Part shown: one piece after another, positions 30,150 to 64,000 of the stretch
How the letters are laid out: each line of letters starts with the position of its first letter
How positions within the stretch are numbered: the stretch's first letter is position 1
Assembly: GCF_030867095.1 (NCBI RefSeq)
Contig: NC_081831.1
Coordinates: 42,903,319 to 42,967,318 of the forward strand
Direction of reading: 5' to 3'
DNA length: 64,000 nucleotides
Origin: Alligator mississippiensis
Lineage: Eukaryota; Chordata; Crocodylia; Alligatoridae
Notes under the pieces: model-generated
The model's input: the letters and a program-made list of their open reading frames with translations, nothing else
What the model was told of the DNA's origin: nothing
Database searches by the model: none
Position numbers and translations under genes: made by a program

Positions 30150-31472
30150 CAAGCTTGTCCAACATCCCGCCAAGCCATTTTCTGAGGCCTGAGGTGCTGC
30201 AACGGGAAACGAAAGTAAACACTGTTTATATTCATTCCCACCCCTTGTCCCTCCTCCAGCCCCTCAGCAGCTTCCTAATGGCTGCTGAAGGGCTGGAGAA
30301 GAGACAAGGTTTCCACACGCACCGCATCAGCTTGACGTTGCTGACGCAGTGCGGCTCCTCCCCTCCCCCCTCATTTCACGGTGTCCCTTCCTAGCCCTGC
30401 CCCTCCCTTCCTCATTTGCATGTTGGCCCCGCCCCACCCCGCGCCAATTCCCACCAGCCACGTGTGCTGGAGCAGCTCGCGGTGCAGCGGTCAGGTGGGT
30501 ACAGGGGTCATAGATGCCGGCTTGGAGGGGTGCTGTGGCCGAGCCTGTGGGAGGTCCTCCTGCCACTGCTGCTGTGGCTGTTGGGGTACCACTCCTGCCT
30601 CCCCACATCCCCCCACGCCCGCAGACATCGCGTTGGGGGTAGTGAGTCATGGGCCCCGGGGAGGGAGGGAGCCCTGCCAGTCAGGCTCGGGCTCGGGCTT
30701 AGGCTGCTCCAGGAGAGAGGGAGTAGGGGGGTGTCCCTGCATGTCCTGCACCCTGCTGTAAGGTCCCCACATGTCCCCCTGGCTGCTGAGTCCAGGTGCG
30801 CAAGTGTGGGAGCATCCTCGAGGCCGCCCAGGTGGCAGGGAGGACAAGGCGGGATCAGGCAGTGCCCCTTGATCCCTGCACCCCTAGGCCATGGCTGGAC
30901 TGGACAGGCCATGCGAGTACCCACTCCTGCCCCTCCTGCTGGATGTCACCCCGAGAAAGCGCCTGCAAATAAGAAATTAAAGATCTGTGATGCATTTCAA
31001 CCAAGTATTTGAAAACTAAGAGGCATGAAACCATGATAATAGAAAGCTCTGCTAAACTGTGGAAAAATCAGATCCCTGCAACAATTCTCTGGAGTAAATA
31101 TAGCACAATGTCAACAGCAGTTTTGCATTAAAAAATTATTTTTACTCCTCTGCAAATTGTGGCTTTCCATGTGGACAAAGGCAGGGAATTAAGGGTGCAG
31201 CTGGGTGGTACACTCCTTTCCAGCACTGCTAGGGGATGTTTAAAATAAAACAGTGCTACCAGACCAAATTGTTTTTATTTTGGATTTTAAACCACATTTC
31301 CAGACCCATTGCATTGCCAGTTACTGCAACTTCATTGGTGTCAAAGGTCACATGAGATCACTTCCTGATGTGATACCACTTCCTGTGAGGTCTTTGAATA
31401 TGGCTCACCAGTCTACTGGGTGATAAAAAGTTCATGATCTGGCCCCACATTCAAAAAGGTTGGACACCCCTG
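30150..31472 (+). mobile_element. hAT-like non-autonomous element, 1.3 kb
   Basis: The left end CAAGCTTGTCCAACATCCCG mirrors the right end AAAAAGGTTGGACACCCCTG. The flanks GTTTAAGA and GTTTAATA match at seven of eight positions. The interior has a GC-rich left half (about 30,300-30,950) and an AT-rich right half. The long open frames in the GC-rich half do not resemble a transposase. Confidence 0.7.
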
Positions 31473-31644
31473 GTTTAATAGCTCGGTGGTATAGCCCTGA
31501 CTAGAGCTCTGAAGTGGGTAATGTCTCATTGCTTCCCAGGGTTGTGAAAGTAAATTAATTGTGGAAGGTGGAAGGCACCAGTTCATGATGAGAGGACTGA
31601 TTTAAAACCCTAGTGGAATCTGGATGGAGTGTCGTCCTCGCTTA

Positions 31645-32467
31645 GGCTAGGGACAGACATTACACATACACCAGTGTAAGTGATCAGAAACTGGTTTAAA
31701 TCTGTAACAACAGATGTTCAGTGCACATAAACCAGTTTGAAAATGGCTGAAACCAGTTTGAGATAAACGTGGTGGAATGCAGTATCAGACATAACTGATT
31801 TGGCTCAAATTGGTTTATGCAATGTCTGTCCCAGACCCCTTGATGGTTTAAGTTAAACCAGGCTCCCCAGCATCCCAGCATGCTGTCTGGAATGGGCAGG
31901 GTGCTCTGCTTTACAGCAGGGTTGGCCCTTCCCCTCTGCTCCCTGGCTGCAGCTCCAGCAGAGACTGCAGGCACCTGCCTAGCTTCTGCTCACCCCTCCC
32001 CTCTAAGCAGGGGTCCCCCATCCCCTCTGCCTTACACAGATACATAGCATTAGCTAGCAGACCACATGCTGGCTTCGGTCCATGCTGTGGCAGACTGGAC
32101 AAAGGCAGAATCAACAGGTAGCTGGTAATGTCCCTCTGTTGTTTTCTAAAGGGGGTGATAAACACTGAGTTAGGGGTGATACACACTGTTATCAATTCCC
32201 TGGTGGGCTGCTCAGGAGGGGGTGGGGAACTCTTGTCCTGCCAGAGCGTGGTCACACCCCCCTCATCTCAGCACTATGGAAGGGAAGGGAGGGCTGCTTT
32301 AGCACCCCTTGGTTTCTGGTCTGAGCCACTGCAGGCATGTGCCTACATTTTTTCAGTCCATGGGGGATGTCTTTATGATTACAAACTGGTTTAGCCCAGC
32401 CAGGCTAGACTAACCTGCAAAGATTGAGTCAATTTAGGCTCAGGATTTTGAATGTCTTTCCCTAGCC
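31645..32467 (+). mobile_element. PIF/Harbinger-like non-autonomous element, 823 bp
   Basis: The inverted ends are GGCTAGGGACAGACATT and AATGTCTTTCCCTAGCC, with one mismatch over 17 bp. Both are flanked by TTA, the 3-bp target duplication of PIF/Harbinger. Internal AAACCAGTTT/AAACTGGTTT blocks recur in both orientations. No transposase frame is present. Confidence 0.75.
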
Positions 32468-32470
32468 TTA

Positions 32471-33560
32471 GAGCTTCACTAGAGGCCTATACAGCAGCTT
32501 CTGTTTGTCTTGTTGCAGTCTACGTTCACCTCCTCCCTGATCTCCCACATGTCGTCTGCTTGGAACGAGGCAGCCATTTCAAATGATTTTCCCTTGCCTG
32601 ACCTCAGAGAGGCTACACCTATTTGTAGTTACACAGGCTCTTCCTTCCATGGCTTTAACTCCTGTTGATATATAAAAACTCTTAATGCCTTATTTTGGGC
32701 TTATATGTGCAACTTGATTCCTGCCTGTGCACCTGCGTGTGATTTAAGCTCTCAATATGTCTTCTGCAGCATCTCTGTACCCTGAGTTCTTTCTAGGTAC
32801 AGTCTTCACAGAGTCACTGATGAGAGGCACTAGAGGGAAGAGGTAGAAGTTTCTGTATCAGCCATCTGGCACTGTAGCTTTTCACTAAGAGTGGCAGAAT
32901 TTGTGTGTCCCTTCAGATCAATGGTCCTCCCAGCCCTGCCCATGGGGGAAGATTTTTCCTTAGGAATGGAAGTGAAAAGCAGTGTCCAATCAGAATGGCA
33001 GGGGGTAAATTAAGCAGGCAAGATGTAATTATTCAAGTTGGAAACCAGCCAGGACTGTGGGTTTAAGACATCTCCTTTTGGGAAAAGTATCATGGGATAT
33101 TGTAATGACCACAAAAGGGACAAGTACCTGCTCTTGGATCTCATCCAAAAGGTAGCAACTGTTGTAGATCAGCATCTCTGAGCACTGTGTTGAGGACACA
33201 CTGATTTGGTGCTGACCATAGTGGGCAGAGTACCAACTTTCAAACCATCAGCACTTTTTCCTTCAGCACCTGGTTTTAGGCTGAACTAATGGCCCCTGGT
33301 AATTCTACAAGAGTCCTTTCCATATGATTTCTACTTCTAGAGATTTGTCAGTGGTATAGCCTGTCAGCCTGTAAATTGTAAAGGGATCATTTATAGGAAT
33401 AGTGATAACTGGCTAAAGAGGGAGCAATATGGAACCTTTGTCCATAGCTAGCTGAACCCACTCAGCAACCTGTCACTTGAGCCAGGCGCAAAGTTGCACA
33501 ATTAGATCACCTTTCAAGCCCATTCAGTATCATTAACTGCCACCAAACAACTTTGTTTCC
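32471..33560. other. Intergenic region before the TNMD 3' end
   Basis: No gene, repeat or site that I can identify. Confidence 0.6.
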
Positions 33561-33907
33561 TTTGCAATCAGTCAAATAATGTGTTTATTGTTTGTCTCAT
33601 TTCTTACTGCTCAGCACAAACCCCAACCCATGAAATATAGCTTTTGTCAACCCTCTGGGTGCTGTCTGTGGGCACTGTGCTGATGGCAGGGGACTTTTGG
33701 CTGTTCTTGCTTAGAGCAGGGTGCAGTATCCAGCTGTAATCAAGCAGTTAATGACCTACACTTTAGCTACTGGTAATACAAGATAACTTGTAACATGGCA
33801 AGGCTAGGATACAGGTAGCATGCAAGTACTCAGAGGCTGTGGTTTCCTCTCTACAGTGAGAGCATATATCTGTTGTTGTTCCATTGCTTTGCTAGTTGTG
33901 AGCATCC
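33560..33907 (-). other. TNMD: TNMD 3' UTR with polyadenylation signal
   Basis: Downstream of the TNMD stop codon the minus strand reads AATAAA at 33589-33584, about 320 nt after the stop. The true cleavage site is inferred to lie shortly after, near 33,565. Confidence 0.6.
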
Positions 33908-58303
<24,396 letters not shown>

Positions 58304-60049
58304 GATCTCTAAGTGAAAATTTCTTCTTTCACTGTGTGGAGACGACGGAGAGACCACTTCTGAGGTGGAGCTACAAATGCTTTGGGCTGTACAAGCCAGC
58401 AGGGAGAAATTCTCTGTTACTATGACTCCAGTGTGACATGCTTAAGCCAGCTTTACTATAGGAGGCTATAGTGCATCAGCTTAAGTGTAAATGTTTGCTG
58501 GCACTGAAGGGTATAAGGGCAAGTGGTTGCCTTATGGACTAGAAGAGTGACTGAGGGCAAGATCAAATGCAGCAGCTTTCACTGCTCCTGCAGCATCTGA
58601 GCATTTTATACATTTACTGAAACTAGAGAGAAGTAATTCCTGGCCCCTTCACTCCCCTCTGCCCCTTCACACCCTCTGCTTTCTTTTCTTGTCTATTTTT
58701 CCCAGCAGTATATCCCATCAGATATTCATTAAGTGCCTTAATGCAGACAGTTCTCCTTTATTACTCCCTCATGCCTAACACCTGGGTGGATGAAATGAGC
58801 ATGCCCTTGCCACAGCCCTACTGGAGAGGCACTGAAGTGTACCTGCTACTTGGGGATCCTTCATCTGACAGCACAAGGGTCACACACATTTCTGGTGTAA
58901 GAAGATGATGGAATTCCCCTGACTTCAAAGGGCATGGATTTACCTCAGGGCTGAACATCAGTGCAAACCTAAAGATGGAGTTCACCTTAGCAGTGTGCAT
59001 GGAACACTCCTCCTGCCTAGAATTTGGAGGCGCAGCTAACCTGTGCACTTATTTTGTCTTCATTGTGGAATCTCCTTGGCACTCCTTGGTTCCCAGACCA
59101 TATCCTGGCAGACTGGTGAAGTCCCACCATGCTGCAAGTGATGATCTTACAGGAGGATGCTTTGGGGGATTTTCTCAGTGAAGCACACAAAAGCTCCACA
59201 GGAGAGGAATGCTGTAAAAGGGCGTGGCTACTCTGCCCCCAGGTGTGCCAGGAGGTGATGCTGGGAGAACACACCCTGCTCCCTATGCACCCAATGCTGA
59301 AAAAAAATATAATGTGGCCAACAGTTTGATGTCTGCCCAGGGCACATCCAGTGTCAATCTTGTTCTTAGGTGTTCTGATAGAGCAGCATTTTTTTGGTAT
59401 TTGAGGCACATGGAATAGGAGTAAGTATGTGGGGAGGGGTGTTTTTACTGTGTTACTGCTTAGGGAGGGCAGAGACAGTGCAGATGGGCCCAAGGAGTTT
59501 ACTGAATGCCCTCTGTGTTGGTTAGAAATCTGTACTTTGGCTAATCAGGACTAGAGCTCTTTTATTATGTACTCCTTATATTTGGAACCTGCTTTGCATT
59601 TTCCAATGGGAAGGTCAGACTACAAAGATGTAGTCAGCAGTTTTTGGATGAAATTCTTTGGTCAGAAAAATTGATTTGTCAAAACTGAAACTTTCATAGG
59701 ATTTTAGCAGTTCTGATAACTTTTCTTATGTTCAGGATGGACTTTCTGGTCAAAACAAAAGAGAATCCCCCATGTGAGAACAGGTTAGGCAGTCATGTGG
59801 GAAGTGGGAAACCCAGGTAGGTACAAGTCCCTGCTTTGCCTGCTTCAGACCCAGGGTTTGACTAACTTTCTAACTGTTCTCTCTAACTACCAGGCTATTG
59901 CCTATCTGGATTTCTTACCCGTTGGTTTTTTCTTTTTTTGGATTTGTCCCAATGCAGGAGAAGAAAATACATGACATTTTCAAAAGCATGCAAGGTAAAA
60001 AAACTGTTTTTTCATATATGCACGAACTAGTTGTTCACATGCTATAAGG
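58304..60049. other. TNMD upstream region
   Basis: It should hold the TNMD promoter just above 58,303, but no TATA box or CpG island is evident. A minus-strand open frame at 59,017-59,493 has no family resemblance. I see no gene. Confidence 0.5.
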
Positions 60050-60236
60050 CAGGGGTGGGCAAAATGCAGCCCATGGGCCAGATGCGGCCTGCCAGGCCAT
60101 TCTATCTGGCTTGTGGGGCCGCTAAAAATTTTAGAAAATTAATATGTATCTGCCCCTGGCTGCCTGTCATGTGGCCCTCAATGGCTTGCCAAAACTCAGG
60201 AAGCAGCCCTCTGCCTGAAATAATTGCCTGCCCCTG
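60050..60236 (-). mobile_element. hAT-like MITE, family A copy 4 (inverted)
   Basis: It starts CAGGGGTGGGCAAAATGCAG and ends TAATTGCCTGCCCCTG. The body is the reverse complement of copies 1-3. The flanks CTATAAGG and CTATGAGG match at seven of eight positions. Confidence 0.85.
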
Positions 60237-61810
60237 CTATGAGGGATGCATACTGAACATACACCATAGAAATGCAAGCATCAGCACCTGCAGCAGGGAT
60301 CAAGTCTGCCACAGCCTTTTTGATATGGTGTTTGTCATTTGTACTTCAGGAAAATCTTAGAGCGAAGAGTAAGCAGTTGTCTGGTCTAGATCCTGGCACT
60401 AAGCACTAGTATGCCCACATGCATCCAGCCAATTGACTGCATTCAGAATGGGAACTGAAGTTATTTTATCTTACCTTGGCTTTATTTCTTCATTATCCTG
60501 GATTGGAAAGTGTTCTAGTGACAGAACTGCTGCTCATGAATGCTGAAGGATCCTTTATGCACTGGTCACAGCAGCTTTAATACTAAACCGCTTAGTTTCT
60601 CACTGTACTGAGTCCTTTCCTAGAATATTGTTTCAGTTCAGGTTCTGTCTTTGCAGATAGCCTGTTCTAGTAAGCCCAGGATAGTGTGTACCAGGTTCTA
60701 GGGCCAGTGCTGCCTTTTTATCAAAACTTTCTATAGGAAGCAATAACTGCATAAATGAGTAAAGCTGTGTCAGTTGTTCCTGAGTCCTATAGGTGCCTAC
60801 TGCTGCTCCTTACCTGGGAGGAGGAAAAGGAGTTTTTCCTTCTCTTGCATAGGGGAAAGCATAGGGATGTCAGCCTCCAGCAAAATCTGTGCTTTGTACC
60901 CAAAATGTGGTGCCCTTCCTCACCACTAGTTGAGAGCCTGCCCCTCCAGCTATGCCTTTCATACCTATACCTTTCTCATCTCTAGTTAGCCCTTTTCTGT
61001 TACTGATGGGCACGTGCCTCATAATGCCATTGAGGAGCTGTTTTCTCCAAGCAGAAACAGTTCATGTTTGTGAAGGGCTGTAAGTGCTCCCAGTGTGTTG
61101 TTAAAGATGAAGGTTCCATGCTGAGGCTCCAAGATGTACAGAAGAGAAAAATGTGTAGCCTGGGAAAGAGGGCTATGATGGCTTAGTTTAATCATCTTCC
61201 CTCCTCCTTGAAATTCTGGGTTGTCTTAATGGCTGTGAGGGCTTCTACCATAATATAGACAGCTCTGGGCAGTTATAAGAGTCACAACAGCATCCCCCAA
61301 ACTATGTTTTCAGCAGTACAGCTGTCCAGAATATCTAAATTACTGTCCACTGTGACTGTCCTACCACATCTCTTTCAGGCCCAGACATCACCTATATGCC
61401 AGTGCTTTCATGTGGGTTCTGAGAGGCCAGTGATGCACTGGCTGTACTTGGGTCTATTTTGCTGCTTAGACCCTTTATTATATGTTCAGAATCCATTAGT
61501 ACTTTTCAATGTGTAATTCAGTCTCATAGGGTTGAATGGGGAAGGTGTGACCTACTTTCTAGTTGTGTGTCCTTTAAGGGTGGCTTCAGGGCCTCATACT
61601 TTCTTTCTCTCAGTTCTACTCTCTTTTCCATAATTTTTGGAATGTGGCCCTGACCTAATAATTCTGTTTTCCTTGGGATCCGTATTTTTTCCAGAACTGT
61701 AAAATAATTTCAACATGGTGCTTAAAACCTGACAGGATATTCCAGATTGTTGCAGGGCACTTAGTGCACCTGTCACTTCTAGAGGAAAGGCTGAGGAAGA
61801 AGCCTGCGGG
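60237..61810. other. Intergenic region upstream of TNMD
   Basis: No gene or named repeat found. Confidence 0.55.
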
Positions 61811-63224
61811 TGTAGCAGGGGCCAATTAGAAAGTCACTTGACCAGAAGGTGGCTGGGTCCAGCCCAGGGCCTTAGCTGGTCAAGGAGTCTAGCCCTGAGA
61901 GTCATGGAGAGAGGAGCTCCTGGGCAGCAGGGCTGCAGCCAGGCTCCTGGGTAACATCGGAGCTGGGGTAATCAATTCCAGAGGTCTGAGGAAGGGACTA
62001 AGGGAGGAGGAGGTCCCAATAGGCCTGGGAGCGGGGCAAAGGAAGGACAAAGAGGCCTGGGAGATAGGGCTAGAGAGCCCATAGCCTGGAGAGGGGCAGG
62101 AGAGAGCAGAGAGTCAAGAAGCAAGAGCCAGGAGCCAAGTCGGCAGGCCCGGAAGCGTTTAAGTTGGCAGGCCCGGATGAGCTCCATCTGAGGGTACTGA
62201 AGGCATTGGCTGACATCATTGCACAGCCACTGGCGGGAATATTTGAACACTCATGGTGTACAGGCCAGGTCCCGGAGGACTGGAAAAGGGCCAACGTGGT
62301 CCCCATTTTCAAGAAGGGGAGGAAGGAGGACCCAGGCAACTATAGGCCAGTCAGTCTCACCTCCATCCTTGGCAAAGTCTTTGAAAAAATTATCAAGGCT
62401 CACATTTGCAAGAGCCCGGCAGGAAAAATTATGCTGAGGGAAAACCAGCGTGGGTTTGTAGCAGGTAGATCATGCCTGACTAATCTAGTCTCTTTTTATG
62501 ACCAGGTTACAAAACACCTGGACGCAGGAGTAGGGGTTGACATTGTTTACTTAGACTTCAGGAAGGCCTTCAATATGGTATCCCACACCATACTGGTGAA
62601 CAAGTTAAGAGGCTGTGACTTGGATGACTACGCAGTCCGGTGGGTGGCGAATTGGCTAGAGGGTCGTACCCAGAGACTCGTAGTGGATGGGTCGGTATTG
62701 ACCTGGAAGGGTGTGGGCAGTGGGGTCCCGCAGGGCTCGGTCCTTGGACCAATACTCTTCAATGTCTTCATCAGCGACTTGGACAAGGGAGTGAAGTGTA
62801 CTCTGTCCAACTTTGCGGATGACACAAAACTGTGGGGAGAAGTGGACACACCGGAGGGCAGGGAACAACTACAAGCAGACCTGGACAGGTTGGACATATG
62901 GGCAGAAAACAACAGAATGCAATTCAACAAGGAGAAATGCAAAGTCCCCAAGGAGACTGGCCATGGACATGATTGGTAATATCTGTGAGGCATGGGCGTG
63001 GTGTAAGAGGTGCCTGGAGCCAGGTTATAAGCCCTTACGGCAAAGTAGAGACACCATACCAACATGATGTTGGGGATCCCTGGGTCAGCTCCCTTTCAAA
63101 AGATCTAAGAATAAGGTGTGGCAAGTGAGGAGAAGGGGAGCAAGCCAGAGGAGTGAAGGCAGAGCGAGGGACTGAGTGGCTATCAGGGGGCATTGCAGCC
63201 ACCCCTGGGTGAGTGCTTGTTACA
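61811..63224 (+). mobile_element. LTR-like body enclosing a CR1 fragment
   Basis: The segment begins TGTAGCAGGGGCC and ends GTGCTTGTTACA; TGTAGCA and the reverse complement of TGTTACA are near-identical, as at LTR ends. The middle (about 62,135-62,948) is CR1 sequence, while the two sides (about 320 and 275 bp) are unrelated to CR1. I see no target duplication and no viral genes. The LTR identity is tentative; it could be another kind of repeat. Confidence 0.35.
62135..62948 (+). mobile_element. CR1 LINE internal fragment (reverse transcriptase), lacking both ends
   Basis: It is colinear with the CR1 copy at 37,396-38,180 and encodes the reverse-transcriptase core, with [43 protein letters not shown] and FADDTKLWG. 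The frame is open from 62,164 to 62,979; its last ten or so codons are outside CR1. The left junction repeats the sequence AAGTYGGCAGGCCCGGA twice. The right side stops after GAGAAATGCAAAGT, without the CR1 3' UTR or tail. Normal CR1 insertions keep the 3' end, so this piece probably moved or was trimmed by another route. Confidence 0.8.
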
Positions 63225-64000
63225 CAGATAAATCAGAACAGAGCAGAAGTCAAGTAAATGAATGGTTTGTACACTTGACGGAGAGAGGTGTGTAAGGAGG
63301 GGTTGTGTACTAGCATATAAATAGCTCATGGACCATGTGTACAGTCAAACCTGTCTTTACAATCTTTCTTAGTGTTGTCATTAAAAAACATCATTACTTT
63401 GCTTTAATTAACATTACTGTCATGCTCACCCCATTTTAAGGACAGGAAATACTATAAATATAATTCACCAAGTGAATGAAGCATTATTATTTTATTACTG
63501 TTACATGGTAAATGTCAGGTTTTTTAATGGCAACCACTGTAGGTCCAACATGACTCGGGCATCTGAATTAGTGTCAAGAGGTGAACAACTCACAAGTCTG
63601 GGAGTTAATAAAGAACAATAAATATCAGTTCCTCCCTGTTCTTGGAGAGGTACTAGGAAAGGAACTGGCGGGTAGAAGCCAGTGGTGATCAGGAGACTGG
63701 TGGAAGTGGGAGGTTGGTGGGACTCAGTGCATGTCACAGAGTGCCAAGTGCTATCTGCTACCTGGCGAGGTAGGGAAACATAAACAATGGGTCTCACCGA
63801 TGGTCTGACCTAGGATAGCCATTGTCCCTGTAGCTTTGTCAGCAGAGACCCCTAGTGGAGTTGCAGTGTATGTCCATGGAAAGAGTTTTTCTGTTCGTGC
63901 AGCTACAAAGGATGTATTGTACACTGCTCTGGCAAGAGCCCTGTTCCTTTGGCACAGCCTCAGCCACACCAGGGGTTTTGCTGACTTGGCTATGTCAGAT
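63225..64000. other. Right edge, intergenic
   Basis: Noncoding sequence with no gene or named repeat. Short open frames here show no family resemblance. Confidence 0.55.

Noticed and set aside
30416-31012. 198-codon open frame in the 1.3-kb hAT-like element
   Set aside because: It is GC-rich and proline/arginine-rich, with overlapping frames on both strands and no hAT transposase motifs.
59017-59493. 158-codon minus-strand frame upstream of TNMD
   Set aside because: Its composition is irregular, no domain is recognisable, and frames on the other strand overlap it.

Overview
The window is amniote nuclear DNA, most likely from a sauropsid. I favour a crocodilian, with a turtle as the alternative. 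The signs are three spliced vertebrate genes with long introns, a recent CR1 LINE ending in an 8-bp ATCTATGA-type tail, many short hAT-like and PIF/Harbinger-like elements, and worn MIR-type SINEs. The species call is inference; the genes are recognised from conserved protein sequence.

The gene order is SRPX2 (minus), TSPAN6 (plus), TNMD (minus), the arrangement known from human Xq22.1. SRPX2 fills about 0.3-10.5 kb. Nine coding exons are here, from the signal peptide to most of the C-terminal domain, and the last coding exon lies beyond the left edge. About 5 kb of intergenic DNA leads to a CpG island (about 14.8-15.9 kb) that holds the TSPAN6 start. TSPAN6 has seven coding exons (15,359-22,186; 252 residues), probably followed by a spliced 3' UTR ending near 24.8 or 25.0 kb. 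TSPAN6 and TNMD converge across a gene-free 8.5-kb gap. TNMD (33,908-58,303; 318 residues) is complete in seven coding exons, with a 12.8-kb intron 2. About 5.6 kb upstream of TNMD holds only repeats.

The mobile-element load is high and several insertions have readable boundaries. Four short hAT-like MITEs of one family (two with good 8-bp target duplications), hAT-like elements of 241 bp, 1.05 kb and 1.3 kb with target duplications, and an 823-bp PIF/Harbinger-like element flanked by TTA are present. A 2.6-kb CR1 copy with an 827-codon open frame lies antisense in TNMD intron 5. TNMD intron 2 holds a 1.6-kb LTR-like block, a hairpin MITE and a 529-bp solo LTR with a 4-bp target duplication within about 2.6 kb. 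At the right end a CR1 fragment without its 3' tail sits inside an LTR-like body.

The three genes do not form a pathway. SRPX2 is a secreted sushi/HYR protein, TSPAN6 a four-pass membrane scaffold, and TNMD a type II membrane BRICHOS protein of tendon. Their adjacency is conserved synteny. I found no RNA genes, CRISPR arrays or prokaryotic-type systems, and no convincing undescribed system. The points most worth a second look are the CR1/LTR-like chimera, the long non-autonomous hAT-like elements, and the LTR cluster inside TNMD.
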